From: Kalaharituber pfeilii
Taxonomy: Eukaryota; Ascomycota; Pezizomycetes; Pezizales; Pezizaceae
Length of the DNA: 64,000 nucleotides
Direction: 5' to 3'
Assembly (NCBI GenBank): GCA_015179045.1
Contig: WHUZ01000002.1
Coordinates: 744,001 to 808,000, forward strand
The notes beneath the pieces were generated by a model. It was not told the DNA's origin. It did not search any database and was given only the letters and a program-made list of their open reading frames with translations. The position numbers and the translations under genes were made by a program. Within the stretch, counting starts at the first letter, position 1; the number at the start of each line of letters is the position of its first letter. This document shows positions 23,800 through 35,163 of this stretch, one piece after another.

Positions 23800-25326
23800 A
23801 TGTCAACGACAATCTACCCCCCGCTCCCGGCGCCCGACCTTCTCGCCGCCGAAGAAGCCTCCGCGGTTCGTCGCATCCACCACTCACCCACCCCACCCGC
23901 AAGGCTAACAAGCTAACCAGGCGCGCGAACTCTACTGGCTCCTGACGTCCTTGCAAGATACGCTTTCTTCGCTCCGCTCGGGGCTCCGGGAATGCATTGC
24001 CCTCATCCAGCCGACCGAGCCGGCGTCGACGCTGGTGCTGTCGTCGTCCCGGAGTGAGAGCCTCAAGGGGTACGTCACGCGGGTCGGGGACCGGATCGTC
24101 AAGGGTGTATGTCCGCCAGCACAACCCGCAGCCCATTCCGTTCCCATTAGATAGGCTGTCAGGCAGGGCGCTGATGCTCATACTCATATTCTGGACAGGA
24201 CATGCACATCAAGATGTACGGCCTGCCATACACCAAGGGCCAGTCCTCCTACCGCCTCACCGTCGCACCCGCATCGCCCGTCTCCTCCTCGCCCGTCATC
24301 GTCTACAAACAGCCCTCCCCCACTCCCGGTCCCACTTCCCCGCCACCTGCGCACCCGCACCCGCACCTCCGCTCCACCTCCCCTCTCCACCTCCCCCTCT
24401 CCTCGCTTCCCCTCACAGCAGCCCCATTCGGCCACTCCCACTCCCACTCCCACTTCAACAATAACCCCGCCCGCCTCACCCTTGCCCAAGTCACCACGGC
24501 CCTGCACCACCTCCACGCCAGCCTCCACCTCCTCACCCACCCGCCCCTCACCACCCCACTCCCGTCCCTCGACCCCCCCGCGACCCTCCACCTCGCAAAC
24601 CAAACCGCTGCACACCTCCACCACCTTCTATCTGAAATCCGCCTCGCGAAGTCTGCCCTCACGGCCCCCCCACCAAAAAGCACCTTCCCGCATACCGCAA
24701 TGCCAGCGAGCCTGTTTGAGCCGCCGCTGCCGAGGACGCTGGCGTTCGACTTGACGGTCTGCGAGGGCGCGCTGGTGGCGGAGCTGCGCACGGTCGAGTT
24801 CCTTTCTACATTTACTTCTGCCGCTGGCCACTCCGACGCCGGGTCTGCACATCACAATGACTTCGCGGCATCGACTTCCTCATCTAGCGTCACATCCTCG
24901 GAGCCCGCAGCCTCGACAACTGCGACAGCAACGTCCACCTCCATTTCGACCCGCATCACATCCCTCTTTGGCACCCTTCCGTTGCCATCCCTCCCATTCT
25001 CATCCTCTCCATCGAGGCCCTCCGGTTTCTACGAGGAGGTAGATAAGGTATTTACCTGGGCTGGGCGCGGGGAGGTACGGGTGCGGGATAAAGTAAGGGT
25101 TGAGAGTCAGGATCCAAGGCTTATGGCGGTGATGGTGAAAGTCGGGGGGCTGGAGCATGCAATCGGGGTGGCCATGGGGGGGTTGGAGGTTGTGAGGGGG
25201 ACGCTTGGGCCGGGAGCAAGGGAAGGGGAAGGGGCACTGGGAGGTGGAGGGATGGGCGCAAGTGGGTTGGGGGGACAGGTGAGAATGGAAGCGGCCAGGG
25301 AGGGAGTGGGCATTGTGGGAGTTTGA
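23800..25326 (+). CDS. RAV2: Rav2/Rogdi, RAVE complex subunit (V-ATPase assembly)
   Basis: Rav2 belongs to the RAVE complex, which reassembles V1 and V0 sectors of the vacuolar ATPase. Exons are 23800-23865, 23921-24106 and 24199-25326, all phase 0, for 459 residues. The order of conserved blocks follows Rogdi: RELYWLL and an amphipathic helix, then LVLSSSRSESLKGYVTRVG, a GDMHIKM strand, a helical LAQVTTALHHLHASLHLL segment, LAFDLTVCEGALVAELRTVE, and a C-terminal amphipathic helix. Low-complexity Pro/Ser/Thr insertions make it longer than the roughly 290-350 residues of yeast and animal forms. The assignment rests on remembered family architecture, not on a search. The first intron (GTTCGT...CTAACCAG, 55 nt) is inferred from phase. 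Confidence 0.8.
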
Positions 25327-25604
25327 TGGGATGGGATGTTCGGGAGTTTGTGAAGTGCATGCCACAGTATTTGACATCTGAATACGTATTGTATTATACA
25401 TACTTATTTATTTCTCATAGCTACATAATCCTCCATAATACACAACCGTAAGATAGTCTAGGAAGTGTCTAGTATCTGATTTTGCGAAAATTTATGTTAT
25501 AACACAAAAAAATGCTAAAAATCCCGAAAATGGCTCTGATGACTATATGCGACGACCAAGTAAGTGGTGGTGGTAGTGGTGGCGGGGACGCTTTCGCAAG
25601 GGAG

Positions 25605-25641
<37 letters not shown>

Positions 25642-25710
25642 CCATGAGCTTTTGGGTTGCAGGGGGGACAAGCTAAGCTTTATTTATTTATTTATTTTTT
25701 TTGTTTCGGA
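25327..25710. other. RAV2 3' region with a long poly-A run
   Basis: No gene was seen. A pure A run of 35 spans 25605-25639, followed by a TTTA-repeat (about 25679-25697) directly outside the inverted end of the transposon that follows. Confidence 0.6.
25605..25639. repeat. Poly-A run
   Basis: 35 consecutive A, the longest homopolymer in the window. It lies 70 bp outside the inverted-repeat end at 25711. Confidence 0.9.
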
Positions 25711-28010
25711 GATACGGTACTTACTGTTTTATATCGGGATACGATCGTCGACCGGGATACGATGCTTTCTTGGCACGCCTGCTGGAGTACTACATTTGGC
25801 TATATCTCGTGCAACAGACATGCTAGCAGCTTACAGTAAACAGTTATATGTACAGCATAGCTGATACTACAATTCTAGCATATTGTATCAATTCTGTCAA
25901 CAATGGTTCACTTGCTATATCAATATATGCATTAATAATATTAAATTACCACCCCCCCCCTCAACCTTCTGCATATAATCTATCAATAGGTCTATATCTA
26001 TCTTTCCTATAGTAAGAGTTAGTCATTAATGGCTATAGTATATGATAGCATATGCAATATAGGCTAGAATAACTTACAGCTCTAGTCGCGAGGCCTGAAA
26101 CTAGCTGCTGCAGCTGCTGCATTTGCTGAATTATTTCCTCAAGTGTCGAAGGAGGTGGTAGTGGTGGCTGAGAGTTAGTAGCTCCAGATAATGCTGTTGA
26201 CTTTACTACTATCTTATTGTCTGTATCTTTTGCAGCCCTAGTTCGTCCCCTTTTACTACTCCCTTGCCCTCTAGCCTGCCGTTTTCCTCCTTTCCCACTA
26301 GTAGTTGACCCCCTCCCCTTAACTTCTAGTATATTAGTAGTAAGCCTATCTGTTGGAGTACTTTGGTTCGGACCATCTACAGAAGACTCAGGAAAGTTAT
26401 TAGAGTCCAAATCAAGGTCAATATGATAATCATTCACATTTTTCTGACCCTCCAACTGTCGTAGTCAAGCAATAAGATAATTTCGATCCAGGACTTGTCC
26501 AGATGATAGCTTTTTCCAACCTCGAGTTGATACTTGCTTACCATTACGTAGAGTACGTAAGGTGTTCATTCGAGGTACTATTTCTCGATATTGCATAATT
26601 TTCTCCAAAACATAGTCCATACAGTTCTCAATCTCCTCTCTCCGGCGAGGCGTGAGGGCCAATTTCGACATATTTAAGCAATTTGGATATAGCTGCTTCC
26701 TCGCCGCGAGTGAATAATTGTTGGTGGCAATGGGATTCTTGACGGGACCATTGACTTCTATTTACCCGCCATCGTAAAGTATTAGGATCGACACCATATT
26801 TTGCTGCAATTGGTGCTCTAGGCTCAAGGGGATGTTTGAATGCATATAAAATTACTGCATTGAGCCTGCTGGTATAATCAGCTGCCAGTACTTCAGCAGC
26901 TGAATTTGACTTCGACTTAGAGTATTGAGAGGGGTGAACTGGTTTGGAGGGTATATTCGGACCTGGGGGTATATCTGGGGGGCAGGGATTGTGAGCAGCG
27001 AGCCGGTTTGAGGGGCATATCTGGGCCTGGGGGTTGTGAGCGGCGAGCCGAGGGCATATCTAAAGTGGTAATTTGGTTTAGGAAGTAAATCTGAGGTTTG
27101 ACAGCAGCAAACCAGTTGGAGAGTATTGCTATTAGGGGTATCAACATAGAGCTCGAGGGAGCTGCGGCTCATGTGAGACAGCGGCTGCCATAAATCATGA
27201 GACATGTATCCGAGCGCCCATTGTATCACCTGTCACTGTCAGTACTATTCGACACGGATAAAATCATAAAAAAAATTATTAGAAGAGCAAAAAAATCAAG
27301 GAAAAATGGTGGGTTACATAAGTAAACATCAGGGAATTCAAATCCTTTCTCAGAATTCATATTCGTGCAATTTTGGTTGAGCTGTGAGGGTTTTTGCTAG
27401 AGGAGTCCGCTTGACTGCATGTCTCATACTCTTAGAGATATCAGCTGGGAATGAGTATATCATCTTCAACTGGTAAACTAGGATGGTCTAAAGTGCAGAT
27501 AGCCCTATATCAATCTTGTAAGCAGTTGTAGAGTATATAACAGTATGTTCAGCCTCGGTACCTTCTATTTATTATAACTAAGTATAAATTGGTACAGCTA
27601 CAGCTGCTGCAATTGCTCACTTTTAGACTTGCGAATAGAGCTTGAAGTATCCTACCCCCCTATAGCATATGCCACCATATACTATGGCCATTAGTGAGTG
27701 ACAGCAGCTATAAGAGCATAGATGTTAGTACTATTTAACTGGCAATATGTAGGAGCGTAAGAGGGAGGGGGGTTAAATTGACCTGTTGACATATTTATTG
27801 ATATAGCAGGAGCTTGATATTGAATATAGGCAATAGAATATGTAGATAATGTTGTCCTGACATCATTGTATCTATATCACTTTATTTGATGTTACTGGCA
27901 TCTAAGTTACCAAAGATATTGTGAAAATGGTTTCTCATGAGGCATGCCAAGATGCGCGTCGTTTCTAGGTAGGCGATCGTTTCCCGATATAAAATAGTAA
28001 GAAGTAAATA
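25711..28010. mobile_element. Decayed Tc1/mariner-pogo-like DNA transposon with imperfect terminal inverted repeats
   Basis: The left end (about 25711-25783) and the reverse complement of the right end (about 27940-28010) align over roughly 70 bases. Shared blocks are CTTACT, TTTTATATCGGGA, ACGATCG and CTTGGCA-GCC, in the same order and spacing apart from a gap of one base near TCTTGG. Within the left end CGGGATACGAT occurs twice, and the right end has a decayed copy of the same pair. Inside is a minus-strand relic of a pogo-type transposase (26033-26928). A second inverted pair, TGCTATATCAATA at 25913-25925 and its complement at 27796-27808, bounds an inner 1.9-kb unit, with C-rich runs just inside each end. 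The outer ends may belong to an older element into which the inner one jumped. No target duplication could be fixed. Confidence 0.65.
26033..26928 (-). pseudogene. Pogo/Fot1-like transposase relic (DNA-binding part only)
   Basis: On the minus strand a frame open from about 26928 to 26634 encodes LNAVILYAFKHP, then APIAAKYGVDPNTLRWRV and HQQLFTRGEEAAISKLL. This is the psq-type helix-turn-helix followed by the start of the CENP-B/Tc5-like second helix-turn-helix of pogo-family transposases. The frame is then broken. A second frame (26671-26465) continues with LTPRRREEIENCMDYVLEK, and a third (26455-26033) gives a basic, Ser/Gly-rich, Gln-rich segment (LEEIIQQMQQLQQLV). The DDE catalytic domain is missing from the whole element, so the product could not transpose. 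An imperfect direct repeat of about 45 bp lies upstream of it (26965-27060). Confidence 0.65.
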
Positions 28011-29123
28011 CGGGCAGACAGGGGGGTTAAAACGTCAAAGCACGGTATGATAACTAAAGCGAAACTAGACATTTGACGGGGATAGGAAACACTGCAAATG
28101 TTCAGGATAATACAAGAGAAACAACAAAACTGGTAACCTTCACACTCGGCCGTAAACTTACCTACTTGAGTATATAACCCGGAACACTCTTCGCGATTCC
28201 CACGTATCTACGTTAATTACTTTCGTAGAACCAAAGTATGACTCTCCAAGACGTCCTAACTTCTTCAGCAACACACATCACCACATAATCACGTGTGGAT
28301 GGATATACACAGATGTGCCCACTGCCATTCACACCAAATAATCATCAACATCCTACACTTCATATTTGCACCTCACTAGCTAAATAACTCCATTCCTTTA
28401 AGGATAGCATATCATACCTCCCCCGCATTCCCACCAAACTCCCTTTCCACATCCCTGCCCTCGTCCTTCCAACCTCAAAACAGACAACACAAACAGCACA
28501 ACATCACAAAAACAGATATAACACAAATCAGACCCGCCACCCCAATATATAGAAGCCCACAAAAAATGAAAAACGAAAATGGAAGAAATGAGCGCAAGAA
28601 TTGAAAGCAAGAACCCCATAGGTGGTATATACTTGTAGAAGAAACCGGTCCTGTGCACAAGCAAACCTAGATAGCCAATTACAAGAGAGAAAAAGGGTAG
28701 GGCGGAAAAAGACAGCAGCGAAGGTGAAGGAGGGAGGAAGAGGGTTAAGGTTGTATGTGTCAAAAATGCTTGCGTAAAATGAAGATGAGCTCATATGCCA
28801 TACCAATTCTTGCCCAAAAAGAAAAAAAAAATTAGAAGCGAAAAATGGTGGGTGAAAAGGAAACGATATATCCAGCGACATAAGTCAGACTAGAACCAAA
28901 TTAACCCTCCTCAAACTTTCCAAGAAACATTAATCTGTAATCTATGCGCGTATGTATCAGCAGTTCTGGCCAAATTAGAACTCCGCTGCTCCGAATGAAA
29001 GAAAGGGGAAAAAAAATAAAAATAAAAAAAAAATAAAAAAATAAAAAAGTAAAAAAAAAAAAATGAATGCACTTGAAGTAAGCATAAGAAGAATGTGCAA
29101 TTCTCTCATCACAAAATTCACAT
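28011..29123. other. Spacer downstream of the Crb2/Rad9 gene
   Basis: About 1.1 kb with no recognisable gene. Hydrophobic open frames near 28398-28881 on the minus strand read across pyrimidine-rich DNA in two overlapping frames and look like chance. An A-rich tract (29009-29063) lies close to the 3' end of the checkpoint gene. Confidence 0.55.
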
Positions 29124-32100
29124 CTACGGCTCTTCCAACAGCCTTCCCAAAATCAGGCTCTGGATGACCCATTCATCATCCACGACCCTTGGCTTTCTCC
29201 ACACCGTTGGGACTCCAACCCATAATTTATCCTTCCCTCCAGTGCTCTTGTTTGTTGCGGCGTCGACATAAACTAAATCCCATCTCGAACAACTCCCTTC
29301 TCCATTCCCCACCTTGAGAATCTCATTTGCCTCCTCGACGCTCGAAACCTGCAACACCTCTTTTGCGCCCAGTGCATGTGTCAAGAAGTGGTAGGGTTTT
29401 CGCTTTTCTCTCGTCTTTTTGCGTCGCCCCATGACCAATAAAACGCAGTATCCGTCCAGCAGCTTGTTGCGTTCTTCGATGATGGATACGAAGCGGGACG
29501 ATGCAGCGGAAAATATTGGCATGACGCGAGATCTGATTGCACCAGAAAGATACGTTGACTCGCCTGCTGGGAGAAGATACATGCCCCAATTGAGAATCAT
29601 ATTCTGATTCGTCACGTGAGCTAAGATCTGGAACCCTTGAAGATAAAGGCTTACCTTTTTCACACAGTCCTCAATCCATTTCCCAGATAGGCATGGTATT
29701 CCCAGTGCTAATGCTTGGAGGAACTTCACCCTCCTACAATATTTGTCCGCAATAACACATGCGAATCCCACCTCCTCTGTATCCAACAATGGCTTTAACC
29801 CTTCATCACTGCCATTAACGTCCGCATCACTGTCCATATCTTTCTCTGTGTCTGAGCTTGTGGGGTTGGACGTCATAGACCTGTGCTTGGTCCCTCCCAG
29901 AGGTTTAAACATCTCATCAAACCCTCTATCCAAAATCCGTCCTCCATGAGCCAGAATCTTCGCTGTGATCGCACGTTTCTCAAAATCATTGTCTCCAAAG
30001 GTCAGTGCAAATACCATTCCGGAAAATATTCCTGTGGTGCGTCCACCAGAGGTAGAGGACTTTTTCCCTGTGCCGGCAGTTGCTAAACCTTTTGATACGC
30101 TCGTTGCTGATGGTAACAGAGGAGTCGTTCGGCTGTCCTTTGAAAAAGGTGTTTCTGGACGGCTAAGCACAACAGGGCTAATTCCTGCGGAGAGTTGTCG
30201 GGAGATAGCATGAAAATTGAAGTTCCTTTGACTGAATTGACCCCATAGTGATTTTATGATGTATATCCTAGTTATTGGTACTTCCATAGACTCGCCGAAA
30301 GAGCCTTCGCCATCGCCAGGATATGGTCCCTTCTTCTTTGGTCGGATGAATACGGAGAGATGACCTTCACTATCTGTAAAACGGTTCCAAGGATTGTCAT
30401 TTGCATTTGCATCAAAAGGTTCCACACTAGGAAACCCAACGATGACCCACAAGTTTTTTTTCATAGTTACCATGTCGCATTTGATAATATCTCCTACCTT
30501 CAACGATAATCGTCGCACATGACTCCTATCAACAACATCCTCTGTTCCATCATCGAATACCACTTTCACATGTGAAAGGGCTACATTTGGAGTAGGGACA
30601 ACTGTAGCAGGATGGTAATGCATCTTATTGTCTTTGAATATGGCGAACACTCGATAAAAATGTGTAGAAGTGGCAGGCGCACCAGGAGAGTTGTTCTCAC
30701 CGGGTTTTTGGTCGTCTGGACTAGCGCGCCCGGTTACAGGTGTAGTGGATTTTGAAGCCACAATTGACAACCTCGGTGCTGGCTTAGGTCTCGTTTTCTT
30801 TGTGGATAAATCCTTCGCCAATTTCCCTTTGTCAGCAGAACCTGAGACAGAACTTCGCTTTGTCTGCAACTTCGCTACCGATTTTGGAGTCTCTTTTGGC
30901 CCACTGCCTATGTCAATTTTGCGCTTCTTTTGTAGGCTTTCATTCCCAATTTCACCGTTCTCCGCACGGCCTTCTCGTAATTCATCTGAAGGTTGCTGCT
31001 CCATATTTGTGTCCCCTTCTCGATCCGTATCTAATATGCGATCCACTTGTGTTTGAGCTATAGCTTGGCCTACATCGTCTGGCAATGAACAAGGTACGAC
31101 ACTTTCGGCACGTTTTGCGATTCGATGACTCTGCATCTCACGCTTTCTTTTGTTTTCTGACACCGGCGTATCGTCGTCACGTGCAGCACGTGGAGTTTTG
31201 TCGTTATCTGTATCAGTTTCAGTAGCCGTAGGCCCATTGAAATAGCTTGGAGATGACCGCAGGGCCCGGAATGGAGAAGACTCTCCACCCTGTCTATTGC
31301 CGGGGCTTGTTTCCACAACTCGATCCGTACCAATGACTCCAGTTATGGGAGGCGTTCTTGGATTTGTTAGATTTGACACGGTGCGCACATCTTTTCCTCC
31401 ACTTGAGGGTCTCTGTTCTGGTGATGGGCTTCTTTCGACTTGGGTTGTTGTGTTGATGTTGCACATCGATAGTGGTGGAGGGCTTGACCTCACGGGTGTA
31501 CTATCACAAAGCACCATCGTTGGAGGCACTGGAAGAGAGCTCGACCCCTCATACAAGCTTTCCATGCCTAGCCCACTAAATGTTGATTGCTCGGTCAATA
31601 GAGGAGCAGCCTTGGTGGGCGGTGGTATATTGAAAGGGGGGAGGTTCCTAATGGATGATTTTGCTGACTTCAAAGTTGTCGGTGCAAAGGACTTCTCATC
31701 CATACTGTTGGAGTTAATTTCATCCTCCACAGCTTTCACAGTCTGCTCACTCATGCTATTGAATAATCGTTTACGGCGGAGGGAGGTCGCTTGATATCGC
31801 TTGGAAATCGGGTTTGGGATGCCATGTATAGTATCCCATTCAGATTCCCCAAGCGGTTCGGCTATCCTTGAAGCTATTACATCAGCTGGTTGTTCACTCA
31901 CGGCTCTCGAACGTTGTGCATTGCGATGCTCCGGCTGTTGTAAAAATGATCTAGATTCTGACTGAGCTAGTGGAGGGGGTAGCACAGGTGAGCTCTCCTC
32001 ATCCATAGCATCTCCAGAGGTAGCTGATGAAGGGTTGCTTTGGCCTTTATTGGCATTGTTTGCAAGGGATGGTCGTATACATCCCTGTTGTTTGTCTGGG

Positions 32101-33288
32101 ATGAGTCTTGACCTTTCATTCTTGTTCCGACTTGAATTTCGATCTCTTTTTAAAATCCCCTCCATGTCACGCTCTGGTGGCTTGGGTTGTTTTTGCCGCT
32201 TGATGACATTCACAGCGTTATCTGAGCCTTTGTTCCCTTTTAACTTCCGAGCATTTCTAGCGTTCTTTAAGCTTTCCAAAGCTTTCCTCCGCTCTTCATC
32301 ATTCTTTCGTTTTGCATAAGCCACCAGGTATTTCCTTTTGCTTGCATTGATCAATGCAGTAAGCTCATCATCACTGGAATCATCCATTGACCTTGCACCC
32401 TTTTTGGGAAGTACTCTCATTCGCCTCTCGCGTGCTTCCTGGGACTGGGCAATAGAGTAATAAACATCCTCCGATTCAGGTACAACGTTTTCAGGTAACG
32501 GAGGAGTTTTCAAAGGTGACTTTTCTGGACATGGTGACTCTCCAGCGACGTTGTTCATCCTGAGGCCAAGTTTCTGTGTACATGCCGGTGTCTTAGGTGG
32601 GGGAGGAGGCGATCCTTGAGTATTGTTGAATAGCTGCGTCAGCCCCATGGGGATGATATCTTTAGCCAAGTCAAGTCCAGGAAGAGAATTTGCCACTTTG
32701 TTTGGCTTTGGCGTAACGGAACCAGTCCGCTGGGTTTTCTCCGGTGACCCAAAGCGACGACTCTCATCAAAGTAACTTGCCTTCTCCTCTGAAGTCTCTA
32801 TTTCCTCAACCAGCGCTTCGAGACCAGCAGAGGACACAGGTCGATTGGGAAATCCTGGGAATCGGCCGTATGATCCATTGCTGTCAGGTCTATCCTGAGA
32901 CTGAGAACTTCCATCCACGGAGGTATCCGGATCCTTCTGAGTCTCTCCGAGATATGCTTGTGAATAAGAAAAAGTCGAGACTTGCAGCTTCAGCGTTCCC
33001 GTATGGTCCACCCCACTGGTGGCATTTGAAGGTGGCTTCTGCTCCGGGGGACCGCTCCGCTGGGGCAGCGGTGGAGTCTGTGAAGGCGGTTCATCTGGTA
33101 GGACCAAAGTCGATGGCAGATTCGCATCATCCACGTCCGGAGTTGCCTACGAGTCTTAGCGGGGGCACAGGACTTTTTATTTTTATTTTATTTTATTTTT
33201 TGATTCAGGAAAACACAGGTTTAGCTCCTACCGTAAATAACTTCTGCAGACGATGGAACTCTAGAGATGCTGAATCTGCTGCGACCAT
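29124..33288 (-). CDS. Crb2/Rad9/53BP1-type DNA damage checkpoint mediator (BRCT protein)
   Basis: Nuclear adaptor that binds modified histones at DNA breaks and helps activate checkpoint kinases. Exons on the minus strand are 33288-33232, 33146-29655 and 29603-29124, for 1342 residues. The first two thirds are disordered and rich in Ser, Pro and basic residues, with several SQ/TQ motifs (for example YSQAYLGETQ, LTQLF, IAQSQ) suited to ATM/ATR-type kinases. Then comes a tandem-Tudor-like region (FYRVFAIFKDNKMHYHPA, VVFDDGTEDVVDRSHVRRL, VGDIIKCD). Two BRCT repeats end the protein: the first has FSGMVFALTF, GGRILDRGF and PCLSGKWIEDCVKK, and the second has GYCVLLV and VVDDEWVIQSLILGRLL. The last intron is 51 nt and divisible by three without a stop, so retention would insert 17 residues between the BRCT repeats. 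Confidence 0.9.
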
Positions 33289-34001
33289 CCTTTGAGCATT
33301 CTAGGCGGGGAACGGAGTCGGATGTGGGTTCGGTGCTTGCACGCCTGGGGGTGTGGAGCAAAAAAAACTACACACGAACCGCAGGGCTGGGTTGAACGCG
33401 AAGGCCGGGATCAACCCAGGTTCTGGGGCCTCCGTAACAGCAAGCCTGCCGAAGCTTGGCGCGTAACCCATGCGGTGACACGTTCTTGGCGGCACCATCT
33501 AAACGGCAAGGGTGTCTGCGATGTCTGCGCATGGATTGCAGTACCTTGTATGAGGGATGGAGAATATGTCGTATTAAGTGTAAATGCCGCTCAACCACAA
33601 GACGTAAATACATGTAATCCGAGATTCATGAGCAATCAGAGGAGATATAAGACAACACACACTCCAGCTATTACACGCTGGTTACAAGCCAACTCCATGC
33701 AAGTAATAACAGAAGCCTGGGAAAACCCCAACCAAACTTAACCATCAAGAACACAACCGGTATGGTGCCATATTGCAATGTGGCCGAAAGCAAACCGCAT
33801 CCGAGGAGAAAATCAGAGCACAGAAATATAGGCCGAATTAAAAGAAGAAAGAAAAGGAAGTAATGCAATCACCCACAACCCTCTCCACGGTCTGGTTGAG
33901 GATCTCATGATGATAATATTATGATAACTGTCGATTCAGGGTACTGGGCATTGGTGCCCAGAAGCGTGAAAAGTGGGTAGCAATTTGCAACATTGCTTAA
34001 A
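33289..34001. other. Spacer between the checkpoint gene and GTR1
   Basis: About 0.7 kb with no gene. It contains a 9-bp perfect stem (33387-33395 with 33411-33419, loop of 15) and is otherwise unremarkable. The 3' end of GTR1 borders it. Confidence 0.6.
33387..33419. repeat. Short perfect hairpin
   Basis: CTGGGTTGA and TCAACCCAG form a 9-bp stem around a 15-nt loop, upstream of the start of the checkpoint gene on the minus strand. Function unknown. Confidence 0.6.
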
Positions 34002-35163
34002 CTAGTGATGGCCATTTATGTACCCTCTTTCCTTCTCTCTTTCCCTCTCCCTCTCGCGTCCGCTGCTCCTGTCAACCTGCTCCAGCTTCTCAAAATGCTT
34101 CCGAGCCACTGCAATATTCATCAGCGTCGTGGCAGGCTCCGCAACGTTTGCAGGCATCACCACAAGGATATAGGTGTTTGGAGTCAGAACGTCAATAAAG
34201 GCCGAGAAGGTATGTGCGCGAAGCTCGAATGCCGTAAAATTTGAGGCCATTTTACTACAGCACCTTGTTAGAGTTGCTTCAAAAGACCAGAACCATGGTG
34301 CGAACCTGCAGCTCTGCTTGAACTGTTTCACTATATTACTTATTTTCTCAAATCGATCCGGAAACGGGTTTTCTACTTCCGCCCTAGTGACATAACTTAT
34401 CACAAGGAACGTCGTCCTTTCAAATAAGATGACTTCTTCCGCCTCCGCAATTTCCGCGAAAGCGTTCAGATGTCGCTCCAATGTTGGTAAATTAGGTATC
34501 AGCGTATAGACAATTGATGCCCATGCCTGAAGTTGGAAACTATCTTAGTGACGAAGTATTATGCATAAAAAAGAAATGCAGAGATTTACCTTATACAGTG
34601 TCTCATCCCAAATACTGGTAGCAAAACAAGTAATTTCCATACCAATACTCTTTTCTTTCAGTATGGCTTCTCGCTCTCTGAATAGCCTATCCCTTAGCTC
34701 CGACTGCACCAAGTCCATCTTGTGAATCAAGCAAAATATCCGAGCGTTTGAGCTATTGTCATGGAGAGCTTCCAGGCATGTCGTGTATGTAAGAAGATCT
34801 CGCTCAAATTCTCTGCTTTCGATATCAAAAACATATATCAATACCTCCACGTTCTTGAATATATGATCCCGCTGTTGCGAAAGGTAATTTTCCATGAAAG
34901 CATCCTGACCTCCACAGTCCCACAAGTTTAGAGTCAAATTCCCGAGAAAGCGAACGTGCGAATGCTCAACATCGATAGTCGCCCCCAGGCGACGGGTATC
35001 TTTGGCGACATAATTACTGAAGACAATAGAACGCATGGACGACTTCCCAGAGCCGGATTTGCCCTAAGTTACAGTTAGCTCGCTCCACCACAAAGCGGAA
35101 TATCGCTCATACCATGAGAAGAACCTTCTTCTTCCTGCCGCCTTTTGTGTGTCTCTCCTCCAT
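34002..35163 (-). CDS. GTR1: Rag-family GTPase Gtr1
   Basis: Small GTPase that with Gtr2 signals amino-acid sufficiency to TORC1 at the vacuole. Exons on the minus strand are 35163-35113, 35063-34590 and 34526-34002, all phase 0, for 349 residues. The first exon ends in KKVLLM, and the second begins with the P-loop GKSGSGKSS. Gln of WDCGGQD is the switch-II residue. The Rag-specific HKMD stands in place of NKxD, as in RagA/Gtr1. [15 protein letters not shown] is also typical of RagA/Gtr1. A C-terminal roadblock-like domain follows ([25 protein letters not shown]). The last residues form a charged run of alternating Arg and Glu. Confidence 0.94.

Noticed and set aside
23103..24187. Large open frames antisense to COQ4 and across the divergent promoter (to 306 codons)
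   Set aside because: They are shadows of GC-rich coding sequence and low-complexity promoter DNA. No family motif was seen.
28398..28881. Hydrophobic open frames resembling a membrane protein
   Set aside because: Two different frames are open over the same pyrimidine-rich DNA, no start context or splice partners were found, and the position is 3' of the checkpoint gene.
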